A stretch of DNA of 64,000 nucleotides from Brevibacillus formosus (GTDB lineage Bacteria; Bacillota; Bacilli; Brevibacillales; Brevibacillaceae): the NCBI RefSeq assembly GCF_003013405.1, contig NZ_PXZL01000020.1:248001-312000 (forward strand), in the 5' to 3' direction. The translations under genes and the position numbers were made by a program. Of this stretch, positions 56,499 through 64,000 are shown one piece after another (the stretch's first letter is position 1; each line of letters starts with the position of its first letter). The notes beneath the pieces are model-generated. The model was not told the origin of the DNA. It was given only the letters and a program-made list of their open reading frames with translations, and ran no database searches.

Positions 56499-57932
56499 TT
56501 ACTTAGCCAGCTCGTAAATGGCATGCGCATAAATCGCCATGGCACGCAGCAGGTCGTCAATCTCGGCATATTCATCAGTCAGATGGGCCATGGATTCCTT
56601 GCCTGGAAAGAGTGGGCCGAAAGCAACACCATACGGCATGATTTTGGCGTAAGTTGCTCCTCCTGAAGAAAGAAGGGTCGCTGGCTCTCCCGTGTGCTCC
56701 TCATACACCCGCGACAAGGTTTGGATCACAGGATGATCTTTGGGTACAAAATGCGATTTGGATGTCCGCAAAGCGGAAATCGTCCAGCCCAACTCTGCAA
56801 TCCTTTTCTTCAATTTCTCAACGTATTCCTCACAGGAAACTGTCGCCGGATAGCGTATATTGAGCCGAACTGTTCCCCCTTCACTGGAATCGTAATGCAA
56901 AATCCCTGCGTTGACCGTCAGCTTGCCTGACACTTCATCCTCACAAGCCATATGTAGATGGTGAGCAAAATAATCTTCATGCAGGACATCAGCCAACATC
57001 GAAAGGAAGGACAAGCAGGAGCCACCAAACTGGTACGAGCGCAAAAAAGTAGCCAACAAGGTTCCCGCATTCACGCCTTGGAATGGTGCCATCCCATGAG
57101 CCGGCTTTCCTGCGAGCGCGAATTGCAATTGTCCCAGCCCTACCAGTTCCATACGACCAGTTGTGTGGTTTTCATTCAGAAACATTTCCCACTCTTCCGC
57201 CAATCGAGAAAGGACGACCTCCTGCCTCGCCTGAGAGTCCAGTCGCACAAGAGCAACCGCTTTTTCAGGAACACTGTTTCCTTGGTCACCGGAGACAAAT
57301 GAAGCTAGTTGCCACACACCATTTCGTTCGACTGCTTCCATCGCTGGAATCGTCAATGTCGGGTTGATCTGTCCCTTCTCGGCATGTGTCATCGGGAAGG
57401 ACGAATCAGGTGAAAAGCCAATCGGCGGGATGCGATCATGCTGGGCAAAATGCTTCATGCACAGCCATCCGCTCTCTTCATCCGTTCCGATGATCATTCG
57501 CACGCGTTTTGTCAGTGGTAAGCTGGAATCCTTGACCAGCTTCAGTGCATAGTACGCAGCCATCGCTGGGCCTTTGTCGTCAATCGCTCCACGTGCATAA
57601 ATGCGTCCGTCGCGAATGCTTGGTTCAAAAGGCGGGGTCGTCCACCCGTCTCCTACAGTGACGACGTCGATATGAACGAGCACGCCGACCTCCTCTTCCC
57701 CGTCTCCGAACTCGATTGTCCCTGCGTAACCATCCAGGTTTTTGGTCTGGAAGCCATCCTGCTCACCGTGTGCGAGCATGGCTTCAAGCGCCTCGGCAAC
57801 ACCTTCACCAAATGGCCTTCCTTCTTTTGCCGTCGTCATATCTTCGATGCTGTTAATGGAAAGAAAGGTTTTCAAATCATCTAGGTACTGCTCTCTTTGC
57901 AAAAGCGCTTGCTGCCTCCAGTAATCGCTCAT
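56499..57932 (-). CDS. pepV: M20-family dipeptidase PepV
   Basis: 477 residues, the usual PepV length. Cleaves dipeptides in the cytoplasm with two metal ions. Metal-site residues lie in VLVHIDVVTVGDGW, RGAIDDKGPAMAAYYALK, the Glu pair of GTDEESGW, the Asp of FSPDSSFP and the late His in MAHLTDEYAEIDDLL. ATG 57932 overlaps the regulator stop by four bases and is preceded by AGGGGA. Position inside an opp operon makes sense: peptides taken up are trimmed to amino acids. Confidence 0.92.
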   Translation of the reverse strand: MSDYWRQQALLQREQYLDDLKTFLSINSIEDMTTAKEGRPFGEGVAEALEAMLAHGEQDGFQTKNLDGYAGTIEFGDGEEEVGVLVHIDVVTVGDGWTTPPFEPSIRDGRIYARGAIDDKGPAMAAYYALKLVKDSSLPLTKRVRMIIGTDEESGWLCMKHFAQHDRIPPIGFSPDSSFPMTHAEKGQINPTLTIPAMEAVERNGVWQLASFVSGDQGNSVPEKAVALVRLDSQARQEVVLSRLAEEWEMFLNENHTTGRMELVGLGQLQFALAGKPAHGMAPFQGVNAGTLLATFLRSYQFGGSCLSFLSMLADVLHEDYFAHHLHMACEDEVSGKLTVNAGILHYDSSEGGTVRLNIRYPATVSCEEYVEKLKKRIAELGWTISALRTSKSHFVPKDHPVIQTLSRVYEEHTGEPATLLSSGGATYAKIMPYGVAFGPLFPGKESMAHLTDEYAEIDDLLRAMAIYAHAIYELAK

Positions 57933-60004
57933 ATGCGTTCCCCTGCTTTCATCCGATGTAGATAGGCAAGAAACGACTCACCTTTCGAGGAAATCTGACT
58001 TCCTTGTCTTCCTTTTCCCACTTGAATCAGCTCATCCTGCTGCAAAAGCTTCAGGCGATAGCGCAGCTGCTGCAAAGTAACCGAGTGGCCTCTTTCTTGC
58101 AACTGCCCAAGTAGCGTATAGCGTCCACCGCTTCCTTGCCCCAGCTCCTGCAAAATAGCCGTGATTTCATCCAGAAATCCTCGTTTTATATATGCAGTGA
58201 CGATGCTTTCACATTCGTTGTGTAGACCGTCTACAGGCAACGGCGCTTCCGGTATTTCCCGCAGAAACGGCAAATGATACGGATACGCTTCATCTTCTAC
58301 GACGTGTGCTAAATACTCGATCACATTTTCGAGCTCGCGAATATTTCCAGGCCAGTCGTACTCATGCAGTGCCCGCATTGCTTCATTGGTCAACATAAAT
58401 GGCGGGCGGCGCAAATCATAGGAATATTTTTTAATAAATTGATGAGTCAACCACGGGATGTCCTCCCGTCTGTTCCGCAGCGGCGGCAGATGAATCGGCA
58501 GGATATTCAGGCGATAATACAAATCAGCACGGAAGGCTCCTTCCCCAATCATCCGCTGCAAGTCTTGATTCGTTGCTGCGATGACGCGAATATCTGTCGG
58601 AATGATCTTGCTGCCGCCTACGCGCATAATCTGACGTTCTTGCAATACACGCAGCAGTCGGTTTTGAATAGCGGTGCTGGCATCTCCGATCTCATCGAGA
58701 AAAATGGTCCCTTTGTGGGCCAATTCAAACCAGCCGATATGTCCGCCTTTACGCGCTCCGGTAAAAGCCCCTTCTTCATAACCGAACAGCTCGCTTTCCA
58801 AAAGAGATTCCGATATGGCAGCGAAGTTGACCCCAACAAATGGCTCTCTTCGGCGTGGCGAAGCGTTGTGAATAGCCTGGGCGAGCAATTCCTTCCCTGT
58901 CCCTGTCTCTCCCAACAACAGCACGGTGGAGTTGCTTCTGGCGATTTTGCGGGCAATCTGAATGACTTTTTGTACAGGGGCACTCTCCCCATAAAAATCA
59001 TCAAATTGGTATTTGGCGACCAATCCTTTGCTGTAAAGGCGCATGCGGTAATCATGCTCCAGCTTTTCAATTTCTGCCGCCTGACGAAACAAAAGCAGAC
59101 TCCCGAGAAAGCTTCCTTCCATGACGATGTGCATTTTGCGGAAAAAGTAGGTTTTGTTCGCCCAATCTACCAAAACATCCTTGTTCTCTTCACACTGCCG
59201 GATCAACTGGTAAAAATTCGCAGGCAGGCAATTGGACGCCCGCTCACCGACGACTTCATTCCCTTCCATCTGCAACGTATCGATTGCTTTCTGATTGACA
59301 AAACGGATGTTTTCTTTTTCATCCATGGCAATCACCGCGTCCTCGATCCGATTGACGATGGCCTCCAAATATTTGCTCAACAGATGCGCATGCTGAATCT
59401 CGTTGTTCAGCTCTTTGGTGATATCGACCAACGATTGCATGGCGCGTGCAGTCACCTTTTGAAAATTGCCGTTTTTAAAATGAGAGTAGATGGAAAGCCA
59501 CGTAGATAAATCAATGATCCGATACCCGATATCGACAACCTTGCGAATATGCGAGGGGACATGCTCTGCCTCTCCTGGCGTTACTGCAATCTCGATGTCA
59601 GGTGGATAGTCAGCCCCTGGATAATAGGGATACAGTTCAAAATCCATCCCAGAGGCACGCAGCAATTCCACATTTTCTTCAGCAGTCTCCTTGGTGTCAC
59701 TGACGAGAAGCACTTTCACGCCTTTCGGGATTTCCAGCATGCCGCGCAAATTATGATACGGCAGCATTCGCTTGGCAATGATGATGCTGGATTCTTTCGG
59801 CACATACGGTTGTACAAGGGGGACGATGCTTTTGGTGGATACAATGACGAGAGCCCCAGGTGTGATCGGGCGTAACGGTAGCTGGTCGACTCGCATCGCC
59901 TCGACATGGATGTCATCGCCGATTCCCAATTCATGATATTGACTAACGACAGACTGTAGAAACTCATCCATTCTCGCAATAAATATGATCGATTTTTTGT
60001 CCAT
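57929..60004 (-). CDS. Sigma-54-dependent activator with PAS domain
   Basis: 691 residues. Residues 1-200: a sensory domain resembling the PrpR N-terminal type (receptor of small ligands); PAS domain about 210-310; AAA+ domain about 335-575 with Walker A GETGTGKE (365-372), GAFTGA (412-417) that touches sigma-54, Walker B TIFLDEIG and the arginine finger in FRADLYYRLN; the C-terminus is a winged-helix-like DNA-binding region instead of the usual Fis helix. ATG 60004 with TGGAGCGG upstream. It is embedded between oppA and pepV, and a sigma-54 promoter lies at the head of the operon (62908-62923), so it most likely activates its own operon in response to a peptide or amino-acid signal. Confidence 0.92.
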   Translation of the reverse strand: MDKKSIIFIARMDEFLQSVVSQYHELGIGDDIHVEAMRVDQLPLRPITPGALVIVSTKSIVPLVQPYVPKESSIIIAKRMLPYHNLRGMLEIPKGVKVLLVSDTKETAEENVELLRASGMDFELYPYYPGADYPPDIEIAVTPGEAEHVPSHIRKVVDIGYRIIDLSTWLSIYSHFKNGNFQKVTARAMQSLVDITKELNNEIQHAHLLSKYLEAIVNRIEDAVIAMDEKENIRFVNQKAIDTLQMEGNEVVGERASNCLPANFYQLIRQCEENKDVLVDWANKTYFFRKMHIVMEGSFLGSLLLFRQAAEIEKLEHDYRMRLYSKGLVAKYQFDDFYGESAPVQKVIQIARKIARSNSTVLLLGETGTGKELLAQAIHNASPRRREPFVGVNFAAISESLLESELFGYEEGAFTGARKGGHIGWFELAHKGTIFLDEIGDASTAIQNRLLRVLQERQIMRVGGSKIIPTDIRVIAATNQDLQRMIGEGAFRADLYYRLNILPIHLPPLRNRREDIPWLTHQFIKKYSYDLRRPPFMLTNEAMRALHEYDWPGNIRELENVIEYLAHVVEDEAYPYHLPFLREIPEAPLPVDGLHNECESIVTAYIKRGFLDEITAILQELGQGSGGRYTLLGQLQERGHSVTLQQLRYRLKLLQQDELIQVGKGRQGSQISSKGESFLAYLHRMKAGERI

Positions 60005-60023
60005 ATCAGCCGCTCCAAGATGT

Positions 60024-60071
60024 AAAGTGAAGACAAGAACGTTTAAGAATATTCGCTCTTATCTTCACTTT
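60024..60071 (-). promoter_or_regulatory. Hairpin between oppA and the regulator gene
   Basis: AAAGTGAAGA (60024-60033) pairs with TCTTCACTTT (60062-60071), with further pairing inside. No long T-run follows, so it is likely a leaky terminator or 3' stabiliser that makes oppA more abundant than the downstream genes. Confidence 0.65.
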
Positions 60072-60077
60072 ATTGTA

Positions 60078-61748
60078 CTATTTATTGCCGACTTCTACCC
60101 ATTTGTAGTCAATCGTGCCGACTGGATGGCGAACGATGCCTTTAATGTTTGGCTGTTCCATAAATACTTTTGTCCCGAAATAAATAGGTACGAGTGGCAT
60201 ATCATCCATGAAAATTTTTTCCGCGTCATGCATGAGCTTGAAGCGCTCCGGTTCGTCGGCTGTGTTGCGAATCTTCTCAACCAGTGCGTCATACTCTTTG
60301 TTGCTGTAATTGATACGGTTTCCAGGATGGTCAGTCACGAACAGCTCAAGGTAATTGACCGGGTCTCCATAGTCGGCAGGGATTGTTGAGCGGGAGAATT
60401 GAAGAGTGCGGGCACGTTGTTCTGCAAGGAATACTTTCCACTCTTTATTTTCCAGCTTCACATCTACCCCGAGATTTTTCTTGTACATTTCCTGCAAAAC
60501 TTGTGCGATGGCCTTGTGCGCATCACTAGTGTTATACGTCATGGTGACAGGTGGGAGAGTTGTCCAGCCTTCTTCTTCCATCCCTTTTTTCAGCAGTGCT
60601 TTTGCTTGCTCTACATCGTTATCCTTGAAGAAATCCCCGCCCTTTGTCCGGAAGTCCGCTCCGTCTGGCTCCGGGAAGCCCAATGGCACGTGAGCCATGG
60701 CAGGTATCTGTTTCCCTTGAACGACATTATCGATTAAGGTTTTGCGATCGATGGCCAGCGCAAATGCTTTCCGAATGTTGGCGTTCGTGAATGGAGGCAT
60801 TGTGGTGTTCATCCGGTAGTAGTAGATGGACGCCTCCGTCTCTACCTTCGCTTCTCCAGAATCAATCAACTGTTTCTTCATATCATTGGGAACGGTTTGG
60901 ATCATGTCGAGCTGACCTGTTTTGTACATTTGGAATTGCGTATTTTCATCGTTGACCATGACAAATTCGATTCCTGCATATTTAATCGAATCACGGTCCC
61001 AGTAGCCGTCGTTTTTCACCAGTTTTACTGATTGGTCATGAACCCACTCTTCCATTTTGAACGGCCCATTGGTTACGATGCTTGCAGCGCCTTCCGCCCA
61101 TTTCGGATTGCTCTCCACGACTTTTTTATTCACCGGGAAGAAGGTCGGCTGTGTCAAGATATGGAGGAAATAACCTGTTGGCGCCTTCAGCTTTACCTCA
61201 AACGTCTTCTCGTCTACGGCTTTTACCTTCACGCCGTCTGCATTTCCTGTTCCTTTGTTGAACGCTTCTGCTCCATCGATGTAATAAGCGAGGAAAGCAG
61301 ACGGGAATGCATTGTTCGGATCGACAATGCGCTTAAACGCAAACTCGAAGTCCTGGGCTGTCACTGGTTCGCCATTCGACCATTTGCTATCGCGCAGGGT
61401 AAAGGTATACGTTTTCCCATCCTCACTCACTGCCCATTTCTCGGCCATGGCTGCTTGCGGCTTGTGATCCTTGTCCAGGCGGACCAAGCCTTCCATTGTG
61501 GCATTCAACACTTCGTTGGAAGTACTGTCAAAGCCCTTTGGCGGATCAAGCGAAGGTGGTTCTGTCTTCAGGTTGAGCTTGAGTTTTGCTGCGACATTTG
61601 CTTGTCCACCTGTATCTGTGGACGCTTGACCTGCTGTACCTCCCCCCGCTGGTTGTGTCGGCGCTGCCGACTGACTACAACCTGTAATGGCTAGGACAGT
61701 GACAAGTGCAGCGGTGCTAAGCAGCTTCCATCCTTTTCGCATGTTCAT
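60078..61748 (-). CDS. oppA: Oligopeptide-binding lipoprotein OppA
   Basis: 556 residues. Lipoprotein signal with lipobox ITGC (Cys24), a low-complexity Gly/Ser/Thr/Gln linker, then the SBP family 5 fold (EPPSLDPPKGFDSTSNEVLN at the start of the mature domain, WSNGEPVTAQDFEFAFKRIV). Binds peptides outside the membrane and hands them to OppBC. ATG 61748 is chosen (GGGGGT eight bases ahead) over an open frame from 61781. It follows the asparaginase gene after about 80 bases. Confidence 0.93.
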   Translation of the reverse strand: MNMRKGWKLLSTAALVTVLAITGCSQSAAPTQPAGGGTAGQASTDTGGQANVAAKLKLNLKTEPPSLDPPKGFDSTSNEVLNATMEGLVRLDKDHKPQAAMAEKWAVSEDGKTYTFTLRDSKWSNGEPVTAQDFEFAFKRIVDPNNAFPSAFLAYYIDGAEAFNKGTGNADGVKVKAVDEKTFEVKLKAPTGYFLHILTQPTFFPVNKKVVESNPKWAEGAASIVTNGPFKMEEWVHDQSVKLVKNDGYWDRDSIKYAGIEFVMVNDENTQFQMYKTGQLDMIQTVPNDMKKQLIDSGEAKVETEASIYYYRMNTTMPPFTNANIRKAFALAIDRKTLIDNVVQGKQIPAMAHVPLGFPEPDGADFRTKGGDFFKDNDVEQAKALLKKGMEEEGWTTLPPVTMTYNTSDAHKAIAQVLQEMYKKNLGVDVKLENKEWKVFLAEQRARTLQFSRSTIPADYGDPVNYLELFVTDHPGNRINYSNKEYDALVEKIRNTADEPERFKLMHDAEKIFMDDMPLVPIYFGTKVFMEQPNIKGIVRHPVGTIDYKWVEVGNK

Positions 61749-61804
61749 TGCATGTGACCCCCTTTTCTTTTTAAACAACATGTAGCCTTTGTTGCTTTAT
61801 GAAT

Positions 61805-61830
61805 AAACGGCACTGCTGGGAATGCCATTT
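61805..61830 (-). terminator. Weak terminator between asparaginase gene and oppA
   Basis: AAACGGCA (61805-61812) pairs with TGCCATTT (61823-61830, one G-U), overlapping the asparaginase stop codon; TTTATTC follows on the minus strand. Probably partial, allowing read-through to oppA. Confidence 0.55.
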
Positions 61831-62854
61831 ATACACGTAAAGAAAAATCTGTTTTGGCGAGACGAAAGGAAGTCTCGATCCGTCCAACAACGTTGCCACT
61901 CATGTTTGAAATCGGCGGGTTGGTATATTCGGAGAGCTTTTCCAATGGACCGTCCATGCCGATTCCCAGTTGACGAAGCACTTCATTGACGACCGGATTG
62001 ATCGCCCGTGGTCCTCCATCCTCGATTTTGATGGCAATGCCCAATCCTGTTTCTCTATCGCCCAAGCAATACACCGACTCGGCGCCTGCCTTCCCTACGA
62101 TACGACCCTCAAAGGCTGACATGAGGTCTGTGCAATATCGATTCTCGCCTCCGACCATTTCGGGATGAGCGGTCATGGCATCTGTAATTCGCTGAACGGC
62201 TTTTCGTCTCTCTGGATTCTCAATCACCTCAGGTCTCGCCAGCTTGGCAAATGCCCATGCGTAATGGGCGAGCGGCAATTGATGGACAGGAACACCACAT
62301 CCATCTGTCCCGAGGTTGATTTTGTCTTTGGGGTAGCCTGTTATGTCCTCGACTACTTCGAGAATTCGCTGTTGAACCGGATGCGTAGGCAAATGATAAG
62401 TAGTTACGTCCTCCCCCATATGTGTCGCCGTGGCAATCATACCGGAGTGCTTTCCGGAGCAATTCGAGAATACGGGTGTAAGCGGCTTGCCCTCCCGAAT
62501 CAGCTGTTTGTAGCTTTCCTCATGACGTGGCACATGCGTCCCGCATTGCAATGCCGCTTCTGGCTGACCTGCTCGCGCAAGCATCGAGAGCGCCCGCGTG
62601 CGATGGCGTGGCTCTCCACTGTGAGAAGCGCAACAGAGCGAGAGATCAGCCGCCTCAAAACCAAACCGATCTGCCGTCCCTGTCTCGATTACCGGAATCG
62701 TCTGCAACGGCTTCATGCTGGAGCGTGCATAGGTAAGGCGATGGGGGTCACCGTACGAATAGAGCAATGTCCCCTGCGAATCAACGACTGCGATATGTCC
62801 GAGATGTGAGCTCTCTACCTGTTCTCCCCGGTATACGTTGGCAACGACGTTCAT
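61829..62854 (-). CDS. L-asparaginase II-family protein
   Basis: 341 residues, matching the Asparaginase_II family (plant-/Rhizobium-type AnsA unrelated to E. coli AnsB). Motifs: RSSMKPLQTIPVIETG, CCASHSGEPRH, FSNCSGKHSGMIATA, TDGCGVPVHQLPL, and MVGGENRYCTDLM. Hydrolyses asparagine to aspartate and ammonia. ATG 62854 with AAAGGAG upstream; the longer frame would run into the promoter. First gene of the sigma-54 operon, so nitrogen release from amino acids is coupled to peptide uptake. Confidence 0.9.
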   Translation of the reverse strand: MNVVANVYRGEQVESSHLGHIAVVDSQGTLLYSYGDPHRLTYARSSMKPLQTIPVIETGTADRFGFEAADLSLCCASHSGEPRHRTRALSMLARAGQPEAALQCGTHVPRHEESYKQLIREGKPLTPVFSNCSGKHSGMIATATHMGEDVTTYHLPTHPVQQRILEVVEDITGYPKDKINLGTDGCGVPVHQLPLAHYAWAFAKLARPEVIENPERRKAVQRITDAMTAHPEMVGGENRYCTDLMSAFEGRIVGKAGAESVYCLGDRETGLGIAIKIEDGGPRAINPVVNEVLRQLGIGMDGPLEKLSEYTNPPISNMSGNVVGRIETSFRLAKTDFSLRV

Positions 62855-62907
62855 AGCAAGTCTCCTTTGAGTGTGAATAGTAGAATGATTGTACTTTTCT
62901 CCAGTAA

Positions 62908-62923
62908 GCAATTAGTGTGCCAA
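62908..62923 (-). promoter_or_regulatory. Sigma-54 (-24/-12) promoter of the asparaginase-opp operon
   Basis: On the minus strand TTGGCAC (62917-62923) and TTGC (62908-62911) with the invariant GG and GC ten bases apart; it matches consensus TGGCAC-N5-TTGC fully. It is about 54 bases before the asparaginase ATG. Upstream, GGACAA near 63036 and TTGTCC near 62982 (minus-strand reading) might form part of activator sites (weak). Confidence 0.88.
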
Positions 62924-63072
62924 CGAAAGGATGTGACAGTCAATATTGAATTTTCTGCTATTTTATAAATAAGTAGCGGGACAATAATAACAATCCACGC
63001 GATAAATAAGTTACCCCATAAACAATAACAGGTTGTCCTTTTAGGAAATTAGGCTACCTTCATGGTCAAATA

Positions 63073-63116
63073 AAAGAAAAACACCCCTTTTGATCCCGCA
63101 ATCGGAAATAGGGTGT
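63073..63116 (-). terminator. Terminator of gmd
   Basis: ACACCC (63081-63086) with GGGTGT (63111-63116) and an inner CCG/CGG pair; TTTTTCTTTTA follows on the minus strand. Confidence 0.7.
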
Positions 63117-63133
63117 CCTGAATAGCTTTCCTC

Positions 63134-64000
<867 letters not shown>

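Noticed and set aside
61771-61828. TGGCAT-like sequence before oppA considered as a second sigma-54 promoter
   Set aside because: The -12 element lacks TTGC; the sequence is better explained as the terminator stem of the asparaginase gene.

Overview
The window looks like a chromosomal segment of a low-to-mid-GC Gram-positive rod, most likely Brevibacillus or a close relative (Paenibacillaceae). This is inferred from strong AGGAGG-type ribosome binding sites, TTG/GTG starts, the gene repertoire (RacE-type racemase, PepV dipeptidase, Opp transporter, Gram-positive signal peptides) and protein style; no rRNA or marker gene is present to prove it. Almost everything is on the minus strand.

Layout. 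(1) 1-3.6 kb: glutamate racemase (cut by the left edge), a superoxide dismutase with a long N-terminal extension, a secreted cyclophilin and a GNAT acetyltransferase. (2) 3.6-7.0 kb: a compact minus-strand operon of a MauD-like thioredoxin, an ABC exporter, a MauE/DoxX-like membrane protein and two very small genes that are easily missed: a 53-residue membrane peptide (3845-4006) and a 32-residue four-cysteine peptide (3660-3758), closed by a terminator. It looks like an undescribed system for making and exporting a disulfide-bonded peptide. (3) 7-29 kb and 29-50 kb: two tandem paralogous polymorphic-toxin loci. Each begins with a conserved sigma-A promoter and a giant secreted subtilase (3485 and 2582 aa; Ig-like repeats, fibronectin-like segments, a YD-repeat scrap), followed by an RHS/YD-repeat protein of about 1800 aa with a unique C-terminal toxin domain, then a small immunity gene, then a terminator of a recurring sequence family. 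Directly after that terminator, both loci carry a nearly identical tyrosine recombinase gene bracketed by the same 16-bp AT-rich motif, and beyond it lie displaced orphan toxin tips with their immunity genes. Locus 1 also has an RCC1-repeat gene; locus 2 also carries a filamentous-phage-type replication initiator, an Xre regulator, a serine recombinase and an IS110-family element. The accessory stretches (about 7-12 kb and 29-36 kb) are visibly AT-rich compared with the flanks. (4) 50-52.6 kb: PhzF-family enzyme divergent from a LysR regulator, and a small DUF3899 membrane protein. (5) 52.6-62.9 kb: one long minus-strand operon, asparaginase - OppA - sigma-54 activator - PepV dipeptidase - OppB - OppC - OppD - OppF, preceded by a textbook -24/-12 (sigma-54) promoter at 62908-62923. 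It joins import, cleavage and deamidation of peptide/amino-acid nitrogen under its own enhancer-binding protein. (6) 63.1-64 kb: GDP-mannose 4,6-dehydratase, cut by the right edge.

The best candidates for new biology are the four-cysteine peptide operon, and the recombinase modules sitting at the junction between active RHS toxin-immunity pairs and their orphan cassettes.
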